Assembly (NCBI GenBank): GCA_937910685.1
Contig: CALEMP010000129.1
Coordinates: 1 to 62,927 of the forward strand
Source of the DNA: an uncultured bacterium
GTDB taxonomy: Bacteria; Planctomycetota; UBA1135; GCA-002686595
Direction: 5' to 3'
DNA length: 62,927 bases
Shown: in pieces, positions 18,087-27,359 of the stretch
How positions within the stretch are numbered: position 1 is the stretch's first letter
How the letters are laid out: every line of letters begins with the position of its first letter
Position numbers and translations under genes: made by a program
Notes under the pieces: generated by a model
Told to the model about the DNA's origin: nothing
The model's input: the letters and a program-made list of their open reading frames with translations, nothing else
Database searches by the model: none

Positions 18087-18092
18087 ATTATA
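18087..18092 (-). promoter_or_regulatory. -10 element upstream of speA
   Basis: On the minus strand this reads TATAAT, a perfect sigma-70-type -10 hexamer, 30 nt before the speA ATG, predicting a leader of about 24 nt. No convincing -35 is seen because the expected position falls in a G/C homopolymer near 18111-18119. Confidence 0.5.
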
Positions 18093-18218
18093 GGGTCGCT
18101 GCTCCCAGTGGGGGGGGGGACGGGCAAGGGTTTGTGAGCAAAAAAACCACCTCAGACAAGGGGGCCCCGCGGGGGAGCGCCATTCCAGGGAGCCGTAGGA
18201 TTGGGTAGGCTACCCCCC

Positions 18219-19703
18219 ATGACTACCCTGCGATTCCCCCGAACGATTGACTCCCTCCTCCGCGGCACCGATCACCTTCTGGTGGTGGGCAGTGAGGCGA
18301 TCCTCAAGGCAAAGGCCTCTAAGGGCAAGAACCAGGCCGGTTTGTCCTTGCTGCCCGCCGAAACCCAGGCTTGTTGCCGTGAACTAGCCAAGGACCTTTT
18401 TGCAGGTCGTGGGGGCCGGGCCGCAGGCAGCCTGTGCGCCGGGATCGTGCGTAAGGTGGCCATTGGCATGTTGCCAGATAAGGTTTCACGTCATAACAGC
18501 CCCGCCCGGGCGGAGTCCGTGCGCAGCGTGATGGCTGCCTCCAATACGGGCAAGAAGGGCAAGGGCGCCGTGCTGTTGTTGCTGGATGATCCGGCTCACC
18601 AGGAAGCCGCGACTCTGGCCCTTGCCCGGACTCTTCACCTGTACAACGGGCGTTCGCGCAAGGCAAAGACCCCCCCGAGCCTGGGCATCTTGGCCGTCGA
18701 CGCCAAGGGCAAGGTGCTTGCCACGGGCAAGGACTTGCAGCAGGCGGTGATTTCCCTGCGGGATGCTGCGCGTATGGTGGACATGCCCCCTACGGAACTC
18801 GATCCGGCAGGCTTCCAGAAAGAAACCTGGAAGCTGGTGCGAGGCATGCCGGGAGTAACCAAGAAGGCGATCATTGGGAGCAAGCTGCTGGAAGAGGGCC
18901 TTGGTGGTATTCATGGGGTGGGCCGCTGCGCGCTTTCCGCTCCGCGTCTGTTGATTTTGAGTTACAAGCCCAGGAATGCCAAAGGCCATGTGGCCCTAGT
19001 GGGCAAAGGCGTGACCTATGACACGGGCGGGCTGTCCCTCAAGATTGGTGGTGGCATGGTGGGCATGAAGGGCGACATGGGCGGCGCCGCTGCGGTGCTG
19101 GGAGCGTTCCGCAACTTGGCCTCTTCGGGTATCAAGACGCGGGTCAGCGCACTTTTGTGTGTGGTGGAAAACGCCATTGGCCCGGATGCATTCAAGAACG
19201 ACGACATCCTGGACTTGCACTCGGGTCTGCGCGTAGAAATCAACAACACCGACGCCGAGGGCCGACTGGTCTTGGCGGATGGAGTCAGCTACGCCGCGCG
19301 CAAGCTCAAGGCGGACACGATCATCGACGCTGCCACCTTGACCGGTGCGCAATTGGTGGCCACGGGCCGCTTGCACGCGGGCCTCGTGTCCGATGACGAG
19401 GACCTGGAGAACATCTTGATCCAAGCGGGCCGCCAGACCGGCGAATTGGTCCACCCCCTGCCCTTCGCCCCCGAGTTTCACCGCAGAGAATTCGGCAGCA
19501 CGGTGGCGGACTTCCGCAATTCGGTCAAGGACCGCATGAACGCCCAAGCTTCCTGCGCTGCTGAGTTTGTTCACTGGCAATTGGACGGAACCAAAGCCCG
19601 CTGGGCCCACGTGGACTTGGCCGGCCCGGCCATGGTCGCTGGCCGCGCTTCGGGTTTTGGAGCCGCGCTGCTGGCGGAAGCGGTGCGTCGCTTAGGGCAA
19701 TGA
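18219..19703 (+). CDS. M17 leucyl aminopeptidase family protein
   Basis: A 494-residue cytosolic aminopeptidase. The M17 metal-binding and catalytic region is intact: GKGVTYDTGGLSLK supplies metal ligands and a catalytic lysine, MKGDMGGAA continues it, and NTDAEGRLVLADG is the family signature. The N-terminal domain is divergent. The ATG at 18219 is chosen over an upstream in-frame TTG because a -10-like TAGGCT (18206-18211) lies 7 nt before it. It releases N-terminal residues from peptides using two metal ions. Confidence 0.93.
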   Translation: MTTLRFPRTIDSLLRGTDHLLVVGSEAILKAKASKGKNQAGLSLLPAETQACCRELAKDLFAGRGGRAAGSLCAGIVRKVAIGMLPDKVSRHNSPARAESVRSVMAASNTGKKGKGAVLLLLDDPAHQEAATLALARTLHLYNGRSRKAKTPPSLGILAVDAKGKVLATGKDLQQAVISLRDAARMVDMPPTELDPAGFQKETWKLVRGMPGVTKKAIIGSKLLEEGLGGIHGVGRCALSAPRLLILSYKPRNAKGHVALVGKGVTYDTGGLSLKIGGGMVGMKGDMGGAAAVLGAFRNLASSGIKTRVSALLCVVENAIGPDAFKNDDILDLHSGLRVEINNTDAEGRLVLADGVSYAARKLKADTIIDAATLTGAQLVATGRLHAGLVSDDEDLENILIQAGRQTGELVHPLPFAPEFHRREFGSTVADFRNSVKDRMNAQASCAAEFVHWQLDGTKARWAHVDLAGPAMVAGRASGFGAALLAEAVRRLGQ

Positions 19704-19720
19704 CGGACGGCGTCGAAAGT

Positions 19721-20674
19721 TCAGACCCGCTGACGATCCTGTTCCGCTAACGTTCCAAGACGCGCTAACACTGCCTCTGGGTCCCCTTCGTGCAGCCAAC
19801 TGCGGCGACCCTCGGGTCCCTCGGCAATGCCTCCCACGGACCAGTGGCGTAGGAGTTGTTTGAGGCGTGAGACGGTTCCGCGCAAGGGTGCGTCGCGGGC
19901 CATGAGCCCATCCGCATAGGCCAAGAGGAATTCAGCGCACTCTTTTGCGCTGGGTTCGTGGCCTGAGAAGATCCAGGGATTGCCCAGGGCTGCGCGGCCG
20001 ACCATGGCGTAGGTGCAGCCGGTTTCTTGGCGCATGCCTGCGAGGTCCGCGTGGGAATCGATGCCGCCGTTTCCGCACAGGGGCACGCTGCTGGCGGCAA
20101 CTGCGCGGGCCAGGCGTTCCCAGGGAGCGGGGGCGGCGTAGGCTTCCTTGCGGGTGCGGGCGTGCAACGTGACCATGGCTGCGCCACCGGCGCAGGCAGC
20201 ACGCACGAGGTCTTCGAGCAACGAGTCGTCGTCACCCCCAGCGCGCAACTTGGCGGTGACCGGGATTTCGGACCCGACGGTATCGTGGATGCTTTGGACC
20301 ACATCCTCCAGGCCGCGCGGGTCGTCCATCATGGCGGCTCCGGCGCAGCCCTTGAGGGCGCCCTTGGCGGGACAGCCAAAGTTGAGATCAATCAGTTGCA
20401 CCCCGGCTGCCACGGCGGTGCGCGCGGTCTCGAGCAGGGCATCGCTTTTCCTGCCCATCAGTTGCAAGCCCACGGGAATCGGGCCTTGGGTGCCCAGGTG
20501 CTGCAGGACCGTGCGGCGGGTGCGTGCTTGATGAGAGATGCGCAGAAACTCCGTAAAAGTGCCTCCCAAGTCCTTGGGTTCGTGGAGCTCTAGCACCAAC
20601 TGGCGAAAGAGGGGATCTGTCACTCCCTCCATGGGGGCCAACAGATTGGGTGCGGTGAAAGGGAGACGGGGCAT
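19721..20674 (-). CDS. tRNA-dihydrouridine synthase
   Basis: A 317-residue flavoenzyme of the Dus family, which reduces uridine to dihydrouridine in tRNA D-loops using FMN and NADPH. It begins with LLAPMEGVTDPLFR, has NFGCPAKGALKGCAGAAMM with the catalytic Cys (the usual motif is NxGCP), and the FMN phosphate region LCGNGGIDSHADLAGM. The DusA/B/C subclass cannot be assigned by eye. It is convergent with the aminopeptidase gene and divergent from the dehydratase gene. Confidence 0.92.
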   Translation of the reverse strand: MPRLPFTAPNLLAPMEGVTDPLFRQLVLELHEPKDLGGTFTEFLRISHQARTRRTVLQHLGTQGPIPVGLQLMGRKSDALLETARTAVAAGVQLIDLNFGCPAKGALKGCAGAAMMDDPRGLEDVVQSIHDTVGSEIPVTAKLRAGGDDDSLLEDLVRAACAGGAAMVTLHARTRKEAYAAPAPWERLARAVAASSVPLCGNGGIDSHADLAGMRQETGCTYAMVGRAALGNPWIFSGHEPSAKECAEFLLAYADGLMARDAPLRGTVSRLKQLLRHWSVGGIAEGPEGRRSWLHEGDPEAVLARLGTLAEQDRQRV

Positions 20675-20735
20675 GGGCGCCTAAGAATACCAGCAAGGGA
20701 CGCAAGCGGGTGGGGCAGAAGGGCATGATGGGGCC

Positions 20736-21731
20736 ATGGGCCAGAACAGGGACTTGAGCAAATTCGATTCCATTGACTTTGAGGCCGCGCGGGCGCGGAT
20801 CGAAGGGGTCGTGCAGCGCACGGAATTGATGCCGCTGGATGTGGCAGGGGCGGGCATGGAGTTGCGCCTCAAGATGGAGAACCGGCAGGTGGCGGGGGCC
20901 TTCAAGGCCCGTGGCGCTTGGAACAACATCCAGCGTTTGACCCCCGAGCAGCGCAAGGCTGGGGTGGTTTGTACCTCGTCGGGCAACCATGGGAAGGCTC
21001 TCGCCTGGGCTGCGGCCAAGGGCGGGGTCTCGGCCACCATCGTTATGCCCGATGACGCTTACCCCAACAAGATCGCAGCTTGCCGCGAGGCGGGGGCCAC
21101 GGTGCACCTAGCCCCTGGGCGCATGGCTGCGGAAGAACTTTGTGGTGAGTTGGTGGCAAGTGGTTTGGTGCTCGTGCATCCCTATGACATGGAGGGGACC
21201 GTGGAGGGCGCGGGAACTGTGGGCTTAGAAATCGCCGAGCAATGGCCCGAAGTGGATTGCGTCTTGATCCCCGTGGGAGGCGGCGGTTTAGCGGCCGGGG
21301 TTTCCCTGGCCCTGCGCCGGAAACTCGGTTGGGGAGTGTCGATCTTTGGGGTGGAACCCAGTGGTGCGGCCAGCATGAGCTTGGGGTTGGCCGCGGGGGC
21401 GCCGGTGATCCTGGAGGACATCGAAACCAAAGTCCAAGGACTGTGTCCCCCGGACAGCGGGGCCCTGAACATCTCCATTCTTGGCTGTACCCTAGACCGC
21501 ATGTGGACCCTTCCCGATGCTCCGATCTTTGCGGCGCAAAAGACCCTGGCGCGCGCCGGAGAAACGGTCGAGGTCGCTGGGGCGGCGAGTTTGGCGTTGG
21601 CCCTCGATTTGCAAGCTAAGGGTTTGCTTCCGAAAGTGAGCAGCCATCCTTTGCGGGTCGTGGCTATCGTGTCCGGTGGAAACCCCGACCCCGCCCAGTT
21701 CGCTTCCCTGTTGGAGGACTCGCCGAAATGA
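20736..21731 (+). CDS. Threonine/serine dehydratase-like PLP enzyme
   Basis: A 331-residue fold-type II PLP enzyme. The cofactor lysine is K57 in GAFKARGAWN, SSGNHGKALAWAA is the Asn loop, and VPVGGGGLAAG-like IPVGGGGLAAG binds the phosphate. The length matches catabolic threonine dehydratase or serine/threonine racemase without an ACT regulatory domain, so it is unlikely to be feedback-inhibited like IlvA. A CATGAT hexamer 6 nt before the ATG may be a -10 element. It overlaps the next gene by 4 nt. Confidence 0.85.
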   Translation: MGQNRDLSKFDSIDFEAARARIEGVVQRTELMPLDVAGAGMELRLKMENRQVAGAFKARGAWNNIQRLTPEQRKAGVVCTSSGNHGKALAWAAAKGGVSATIVMPDDAYPNKIAACREAGATVHLAPGRMAAEELCGELVASGLVLVHPYDMEGTVEGAGTVGLEIAEQWPEVDCVLIPVGGGGLAAGVSLALRRKLGWGVSIFGVEPSGAASMSLGLAAGAPVILEDIETKVQGLCPPDSGALNISILGCTLDRMWTLPDAPIFAAQKTLARAGETVEVAGAASLALALDLQAKGLLPKVSSHPLRVVAIVSGGNPDPAQFASLLEDSPK

Positions 21732-23809
21732 TTTCACACGGAACGATTTGTTGGGCCATGGGAGCGGGATTCCTCTTGGGTGCCTGTGGGGAAACGGCCT
21801 CGGGTGATTCCGAGACCACCTCCTCCCCATCCATCCCGGCGGCACCTCTGCCCCTGGGTAGCAAGCCTGATTTTATCCTGGTGGCCGTTGATGGCCTGCG
21901 CTTGGATGATGCCTGGGGTGATCCAGAGGTCGCGCCATTCCTGAGCGCTTGGATGCAAACGGCTCTTGCCCCGGTGACCATGATCGGCAGCGCCAGTGGG
22001 CTCAACAGCGCGCTGACCTCCCTGTTGACCGGGCTTGACCCACGGCAACATGGAATTGCTTCCCTGCGGGATCCATTTGGACAGAAGCTTCCTCCTGAAG
22101 CCCAGACCCTGGCAGAGGATCTGGGGCAGCAGGGCTGGCAGGCTTTTGCCAGCGTGGCCGAGCCCCAGTTACGCGCAGAACTGAGCGGCCTGGATCAAGG
22201 TTTTCTGGGATGGGTCACGCCGACTCTGGACCCCCATGTGTTTTTGGAAGCCAGCAACATCGCCGCCCTGGGGAGCAATCAGCTGCGGGATTTGCCGGAG
22301 CCCACTGAGCCGGTGTTCTTGGTCTTGCAGTTTTCGGATTTGGCCCAAGAGGGCACCCCGGATCCTGCTGCTGCGATTGAGCGCTTGCGCCATCACCTTG
22401 GGCCACACTTGGGGCGCTTGCCCCATGTGCAGGACGCCTTGGATCTGGGTCAGAGCGATCCGCGCGCTGCCCTGGACGAGATCGCGACGCTCCTGGGGCG
22501 CGCCCGTGGGTCGCAACCTTACTTGGCTTGGCGTCGTGGCTTGCGAGAGGCGCGGCTCGGGGCCATTGACCAGGCCCTTGGGTCGGTGTTGCAGAAGTTC
22601 CAGGACCTAGGGCGTGGGCGAGAGGCGTTGCTCTGTGTCACTTCCCTACGCGGTGCACCATTGGCTCCGCCCCAGGGGCACGTGCGCCCCGCGTTTCTGC
22701 CCGATCAAATGCGGGTGGTGGCGCGCATTGGTAGGGTGTCCAGCGGGGACGGGAAATCGGGCGGCACCCTGCCGGGTGTTTTTGACCTGGCGGGTCTGTC
22801 TCGTTATTGCAGGGCATGGCTTATGGGGGGCGGACCCCAAGAGCCCATTGCCGCGGTGCTGGTACAGGATCCTGGCCTCCAGCGTTTCGCTGCCTTTGGG
22901 CGACGATTTCACATGGAAGAACAACGCTTGACCAGTCAAGTGCTTTGGAGTCCAGACGGCGCTCTGCAGAAGCTTGAAGCGAATGCTGGGCCCGTGGCGG
23001 TTCTGGGTTCGGTCCTTGCTCAGAAGCCCAGCTTCGGTTGGCGTTTGCAAGCTTCCACGGTGCCCCTGGATTTGCGGTGGCGCGTGATGGAGGGGACTCT
23101 GCGCCCGGCCCAGGTTACGGGCGAAGGCAGCACTGCCTCGGCGGAGGGCGTGAAGGGACACGCGCATCTTGAGCCCGCTGGGCAAGTGGACATGATCGGG
23201 GGCGCGCGCTCTCAGAATTGGGTGCTGCATGTTTCTGGGGAATTGCCCCTGTCCAAGGGCCCTTGGTCCGGTGGCATCCCCGCCCTGCCCGTGACCACCG
23301 ATCCCACTCCCTGGGTCGGCGATGATCCCCATCCGACCCTGACCCAGGCCAGCGGTTGGGCCCGGCTAGAGCTGCCCCCGGGGGGAGACTACGAGGTGTG
23401 GATGGTGCGCCATCCGGCGCGCATGCGCGAGCCCTTCCCCTTGGAATGGGCGGCGGGTGCAGAAATTGACGTGACCCAGATCAGTCCCGAGGCGATCCAT
23501 GCCAAGGGCTCCGGTGCCGCGGTGATTCAGTTGGCCTTGCCTCCCAAGCGCGAGTGCGCCCTGGCCATTCGCATCGACGGTCGCTGGTTGGCTCCCTGGG
23601 AAACCGAGAGCGCGGGCCAGCACCTGGGCAGTCCGTCCGCGGTGCGCCTCTTGCTGCCTCCCCATTGGTCTGCCAGGGTCGGGGCCGCGGCCGAGTCCGA
23701 TGGTGGTGTCCAATTGACGAGCCTCGCTCCCCAGCCGGTTTTCGGTCCCCTGGCCTCCGCGCCCCCGGAAACCCACCCATTCATTCACGCCTTGCCGCCT
23801 GCAGAGTAG
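21728..23809 (+). CDS. Sulfatase/alkaline-phosphatase-like lipoprotein, degenerate active site
   Basis: A 693-residue predicted lipoprotein (lipobox LLGAC, Cys20). After a Ser/Thr/Pro linker it has FILVAVDGLRLDDAW at about 49-63 and SALTSLLTGLDPRQHGI, closely resembling the sulfatase fold (DxxRxD and SLLTGxxPxxHG). The nucleophile motif C/S-x-P-x-R is not conserved; the aligned stretch is GSASGLNSAL with no Arg. The C-terminal 350 residues are unlike sulfatases and look like a beta-rich envelope domain. It overlaps the dehydratase gene by 4 nt. Enzymatic activity is doubtful. Confidence 0.65.
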   Translation: MISHGTICWAMGAGFLLGACGETASGDSETTSSPSIPAAPLPLGSKPDFILVAVDGLRLDDAWGDPEVAPFLSAWMQTALAPVTMIGSASGLNSALTSLLTGLDPRQHGIASLRDPFGQKLPPEAQTLAEDLGQQGWQAFASVAEPQLRAELSGLDQGFLGWVTPTLDPHVFLEASNIAALGSNQLRDLPEPTEPVFLVLQFSDLAQEGTPDPAAAIERLRHHLGPHLGRLPHVQDALDLGQSDPRAALDEIATLLGRARGSQPYLAWRRGLREARLGAIDQALGSVLQKFQDLGRGREALLCVTSLRGAPLAPPQGHVRPAFLPDQMRVVARIGRVSSGDGKSGGTLPGVFDLAGLSRYCRAWLMGGGPQEPIAAVLVQDPGLQRFAAFGRRFHMEEQRLTSQVLWSPDGALQKLEANAGPVAVLGSVLAQKPSFGWRLQASTVPLDLRWRVMEGTLRPAQVTGEGSTASAEGVKGHAHLEPAGQVDMIGGARSQNWVLHVSGELPLSKGPWSGGIPALPVTTDPTPWVGDDPHPTLTQASGWARLELPPGGDYEVWMVRHPARMREPFPLEWAAGAEIDVTQISPEAIHAKGSGAAVIQLALPPKRECALAIRIDGRWLAPWETESAGQHLGSPSAVRLLLPPHWSARVGAAAESDGGVQLTSLAPQPVFGPLASAPPETHPFIHALPPAE

Positions 23810-23826
23810 AGAACCACCAGAATACC

Positions 23827-24621
23827 GTGAAACGAATCATCCTTTGCCGCCCAGAGGGCCCGCGCAATGTGGGCATGGCCCTGCGCGCTTGCCAGAACTT
23901 CGGTCCTTGTGAACTGCACTTGGTCGCTCCCAAGCGGCCGAGTTGTCTCGTGCACCCGGACTTTCAACAGATGTCCCATGGGGCTGACGAAGCACGGCTT
24001 GCAATCGTCGTGCATGACACCCTTGCCGAGGCGCTAACCGACACCCATCACGTGGTGGGCTTCACCGCCAGACCGCGAGATTTGCGCGACCGACGGGACT
24101 GGCGCAAGGCCGCGCCGGATTTGGAAGAGGTGGCCACTTCCCCTGACGAGTGCTTGGCCCTGGTCTTTGGCACCGAGGAAACCGGGCTGAATCGGGCTGA
24201 AGTGGAGCAGTGTGCCGAGTTGGTTCACATTCGCACCAGCGCGTCCCACACCTCTTTGAACTTGGCCATGGCGGTGACCGTGGTGTTGTCCGATCTGTTC
24301 GTGACCGAAGGCCACCGGGAACGGGAGCGGGGTTCCAAACGCCTGGACCAAGAGGGCCGACTGTTTCTTGCGGGCCGCATGAAAGAAGTCTTTGCCGAGA
24401 AAATTATGCGCTCGGCGGAAGCCTCGGATTTGGTGACTCAGATGATCGAGCGGGTCATGTTGCGGGCTCCCCTGCAGAACCGCGACGCCAAGGCTTGGCA
24501 CTTGATCTTGAAAAATCTGGGATCCAACATGACCCCCACGGATCTCGGTCTCGTAATCCACGAAAAGGGCCAGCGCCGCAAGGAACTCAAGGCTCGCCGG
24601 AATGAAGAGGAGGAGAGCTAG
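23827..24621 (+). CDS. SpoU/TrmJ-like RNA 2'-O-methyltransferase
   Basis: A 264-residue SPOUT-fold methyltransferase starting at GTG 23827. RPEGPRNVGMALRACQNFG is motif 1, LALVFGTEETGLNRAEV motif 2 and ASHTSLNLAMAV motif 3, which together make the knotted SAM-binding site. The order and spacing fit TrmJ (Cm32/Um32 in tRNA) better than TrmH; the C-terminal extension of about 80 residues (MKEVFAEKIMRSAEASD onwards) is helical as in TrmJ. It starts 17 nt after the sulfatase-like gene and is probably in the same operon. Confidence 0.88.
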   Translation: MKRIILCRPEGPRNVGMALRACQNFGPCELHLVAPKRPSCLVHPDFQQMSHGADEARLAIVVHDTLAEALTDTHHVVGFTARPRDLRDRRDWRKAAPDLEEVATSPDECLALVFGTEETGLNRAEVEQCAELVHIRTSASHTSLNLAMAVTVVLSDLFVTEGHRERERGSKRLDQEGRLFLAGRMKEVFAEKIMRSAEASDLVTQMIERVMLRAPLQNRDAKAWHLILKNLGSNMTPTDLGLVIHEKGQRRKELKARRNEEEES

Positions 24622-24644
24622 GACTGGCCCCCCCTGTGCCGGCC

Positions 24645-24650
24645 TAAACT
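24645..24650 (+). promoter_or_regulatory. -10-like hexamer before the adenosyltransferase gene
   Basis: TAAACT ends 6 nt before the ATG at 24657. With normal spacing the transcript would begin at the A of the start codon, giving a leaderless mRNA. Confidence 0.45.
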
Positions 24651-24656
24651 GGGCCC

Positions 24657-25238
24657 ATGGTTTTTCTCAGCCGCATCTACACAAAAACGGGCGACGACGG
24701 TTTTACGGGTCTTGGTGATGGGACGCGCGTGTCCAAGGACAGCGCCCGGGTGGCGGCCTATGGGGATGTGGATGAGTGTTCGAGTGTTCTGGGCTTGGTG
24801 ATAGCCGAAGGCCTTGATGAACAATGGAACGGGCGCCTGGCCCAGGTGCAAAACGACCTGTTCGATGTGGGTTCGGATTTGTGCCGCCCGGGGGATCCCA
24901 AGGGTGAGGCGCGCATGGGCGAGGCTTATGTGCAACGCCTAGAGGGTTGGATTGACGGCGCCAACAGCGACTTGCCGGATCTGACTTCATTCATCTTGCC
25001 CGGCGGGACCAAGGGTGCCGCATGGTTGCATCTGGCGCGCACGGTTTGCCGCCGTGCCGAGCGTTCGGTGGTGACCCTTTTTGCGGATCCCGAAGAGGCG
25101 GCCCAGTCCAATCCCCAAGTGCTGCTTTACCTCAACCGACTTTCTGACCTGCTGTTCGTGCTGGCCCGCTATGTGAATCATGCTGCGGGTGAAGGCGACG
25201 TGCTTTGGCGTCCCGCGGGAAAAGTCGAGGAAAGCTAG
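24657..25238 (+). CDS. Cob(I)alamin adenosyltransferase, PduO type
   Basis: A 193-residue ATP:corrinoid adenosyltransferase forming adenosylcobalamin. It begins with the ATP-binding RIYTKTGDDGFTGLGDGTRVSK, has the YGDVDECSSVLG helix, FILPGGTKGAAWLHLARTVCRRAER and the C-terminal YLNRLSDLLFVLARYVN, all PduO/MMAB hallmarks. The standard length is retained. It directly abuts the MiaE gene, whose start codon follows its stop codon without a gap. It implies B12-dependent enzymes elsewhere in the genome. Confidence 0.95.
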   Translation: MVFLSRIYTKTGDDGFTGLGDGTRVSKDSARVAAYGDVDECSSVLGLVIAEGLDEQWNGRLAQVQNDLFDVGSDLCRPGDPKGEARMGEAYVQRLEGWIDGANSDLPDLTSFILPGGTKGAAWLHLARTVCRRAERSVVTLFADPEEAAQSNPQVLLYLNRLSDLLFVLARYVNHAAGEGDVLWRPAGKVEES

Positions 25239-25823
25239 GTGGGGCTCGACTTGGGTTGGTCCACGCCTGTGGAGTGGGTCGAGCGAATTGCATCCTATGA
25301 GTTGGAACTGCTCAGTGATCATGCCCATTGCGAGCTGAAAGCCGCCGCCATGGGGCAGGTGCTGATTGCCAAGAACCCCGAGTACCCGACCCTAGTGGAA
25401 GCGATCACGCCCATAGTGATCGAGGAGATGCAGCACTTTGGGTTGGTCTTCCGGGAACTCACCCGACGGGGGGGCAGCCTAGGGGAGCAGATGCCGAGTC
25501 CCTACGCGGATGGCTTGCACCGGGGCTCAGCCAAGGGTCGTACCTCTATGTTGTTGGATCGGCTTTTGATTGCACACTTGATCGAAGGGCGCAGCTTGGA
25601 GCGCTTGCATTTGTTGTCCAGTTTCCATCCCGATGTGAAACTGCGCGCGTTGTTTGGGGGCCTGTGCGCCAGTGAGGCTCAGCACCGGGCCGTGTTCCTT
25701 GGACTGGCAGCCGACTTATTTGGCGTTGCAGTGAATTCACGGTTGGACGAGCTCACCCGCCTTGAGGCAACCGTACTGGAGGGGCTTTCCTTTGCCCCGC
25801 GGGTCCATTCGGGCATGTGCTAA
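25239..25823 (+). CDS. miaE: tRNA 2-(methylthio)-N6-isopentenyladenosine hydroxylase (MiaE)
   Basis: A 194-residue ferritin-like di-iron hydroxylase that hydroxylates the isopentenyl group of ms2i6A37 in tRNA. Two iron-ligand helices are seen: IVIEEMQHFGLVFREL and the later SEAQHRAVFLGLA, with the preceding ELLSDHAHCELKAA and LIEGRSLERLHLL completing the four-helix bundle. It starts with GTG immediately after the stop codon of the adenosyltransferase gene, so the two are co-translated. miaA and miaB are not in the window. Confidence 0.9.
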   Translation: MGLDLGWSTPVEWVERIASYELELLSDHAHCELKAAAMGQVLIAKNPEYPTLVEAITPIVIEEMQHFGLVFRELTRRGGSLGEQMPSPYADGLHRGSAKGRTSMLLDRLLIAHLIEGRSLERLHLLSSFHPDVKLRALFGGLCASEAQHRAVFLGLAADLFGVAVNSRLDELTRLEATVLEGLSFAPRVHSGMC

Positions 25824-25847
25824 GTGGCAGCTCACTCTCCCCTTGGC

Positions 25848-25853
25848 TAGACT
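25848..25853 (+). promoter_or_regulatory. -10-like hexamer before the thioredoxin-like selenoprotein gene
   Basis: TAGACT ends 6 nt before the ATG at 25860. With standard spacing transcription would begin at the start codon. No good -35 is seen 16-18 nt upstream. Confidence 0.45.
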
Positions 25854-25859
25854 CAAGCC

Positions 25860-27347
25860 ATGTCCTTGCATCTCCTAGCGTTCGTCCTGTTGTTGAGTTT
25901 GTGTTGTGGGCCCTTGCATGCTCACCAGGGTGGCGAGCTGGGAACCGCTGAGGGGCAACTCTTACCGGACTTAGAATTGCCCTTGGTGAGTGGGGAGGGC
26001 ACGCTGCGTTTGCGTGGTGAGGCCCATGATCCCCGGCCGATTCTGCTGGTCACCTTTGCCTCCTGGTGAGCTGGCTGCCGCAAGCACGTGCCCGTGTGGC
26101 ATGAGGCGACAAAAGAACTGGTGGCCGCGGGCAAGTTGCGCGTGATCGGCGTGGTGCAGGAACAGCACCCCGAGCGCGCGGCCCTTTGGCTCAAGTGGCA
26201 ACAGATCGATTGGCCCGTGGCTTGGGATCCATTCAATCAGCTTGGGGTCAAGGTGGTACCCAAGATCGTCGCGGTGCAGCCCGGCGGGCTTGTCTTAGAA
26301 GACCGCTTGCATCCCCAGCGGATCTCTGAGGAAGGGGGCTTGCTTGAGGTCATGGGGCGCATGGCCGGCGCGGCCGAGGAGTTGGAGCAGCCCGCACGCT
26401 TTGGGCCGCAGCTTGCCCGTGGGGTTGGCTCGGATGCCGAGGCAAAGGCGCATGCGCTTGAGCCAGAAAGCGCCATGGCGACCCTTTTGTTTGATCCCGA
26501 GGGCTTGGATGGGGATGCGCTTCCCTTGCGCCTGGAGGCCATGCGGTTCCTGGTGAAATGGGCCCAAGGGGACCAGGCCAGCGCCCGGGATCACTTTCGG
26601 GCGGGGGTGGCCCAGCGAATGTTGCTTGACGAAGAGGCCCCTGTGGCTGGGCGCTTCCAAGCCGCGCTTCACTCTTGGAGCCGGGCCTTGGCCCTCGATC
26701 CAGGCCAGTACATTTGGCGCAGGCGAATTCAGCAGTGGGGGCCGCGCCTGGACAAGCCCTATCCGTTCTATGACTGGGTTCCTTTGGCACGGAAGGAGTT
26801 GATCGAGCGGGGCGTGACCCCTCGGGTTTGGCGCGTGGCCCTTTCGGGGACCGAGCGTGCCAAGGGTGGCTATGACCTACCCGTGCCCCAAATCCAAGAG
26901 AACCCAGATCCCCGGGGGCAAATCCCCTCCGACCAAAAGGAGCACGTGTCTCTGGATTGGGCCGTGGCTCCCCACACGGGTTTTGCGGGTCCTAATGTGC
27001 GCGTGGCTCCGGGAACCTCCCGGGTACACTTGACTCTTCTGCCGAAAAAGAACGTGAGCATCGAACCAGCAGGCGGTCCCCTCGGGATTTGGATCGACTT
27101 GCCCGGGGGCTGGCGGGCAAGGAGTTCGTGGTTCGATCTGCAGGTAGAGGGCGATGGGAGTGTCCAATCCCCGCACCTGGACTTCGAGCTCATTGCGCCC
27201 CCGCTAGGTCCCCCGCAGGAAGGCGCTCCGCCGCCGCTGCCGCCGGTGCTTAAGGGCTTTGTGCTCTATCCTGTTTGCTTCGGCGAGAGCGGCGAGTGCA
27301 ACCTATTGCGTCGGGACTTTGAATTGGATCTTAGCCTCGCGCGCTAA
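25860..27347 (+). CDS. Thioredoxin/TlpA-like exported selenoprotein (Sec at residue 70)
   Basis: A 495-residue protein read through an in-frame TGA at 26067-26069. A signal peptide covers about residues 1-22, then a thioredoxin fold with LLVTFASW-U-AGCRKHVPVW: Sec70 and Cys73 make a UxxC motif where TlpA/thioredoxin proteins have WCxxC. Downstream, VKVVPKIVAVQPGG supplies the cis-proline region. After about residue 180 comes a 300-residue extension with no family I recognise. A hairpin after the TGA could serve as a SECIS element. Envelope thiol/disulfide or peroxide reduction is likely; the target is unknown. Standard calling would give a 69-residue fragment and a headless 419-residue protein. 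Confidence 0.82.
26076..26101 (+). promoter_or_regulatory. Candidate bacterial SECIS hairpin (thioredoxin-like gene)
   Basis: Two mutually exclusive folds are possible: TGCCGCA (26076-26082) with TGTGGCA (26095-26101), seven pairs with one G-U and a 12-nt loop; or GCACG (26084-26088) with CGTGT (26093-26097), closing a UGCC loop that begins 20 nt after the TGA and has G at loop position 2. The second fits known bSECIS spacing better. Confidence 0.5.
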
Positions 27348-27359
27348 GGGTGGCCGGAT

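Noticed and set aside
26067..26069. TGA read as a nonsense mutation or frameshift pseudogene
   Set aside because: The stop sits exactly at a redox Cys position, the frame is open on both sides with normal codon use, and the same pattern occurs in two other genes.
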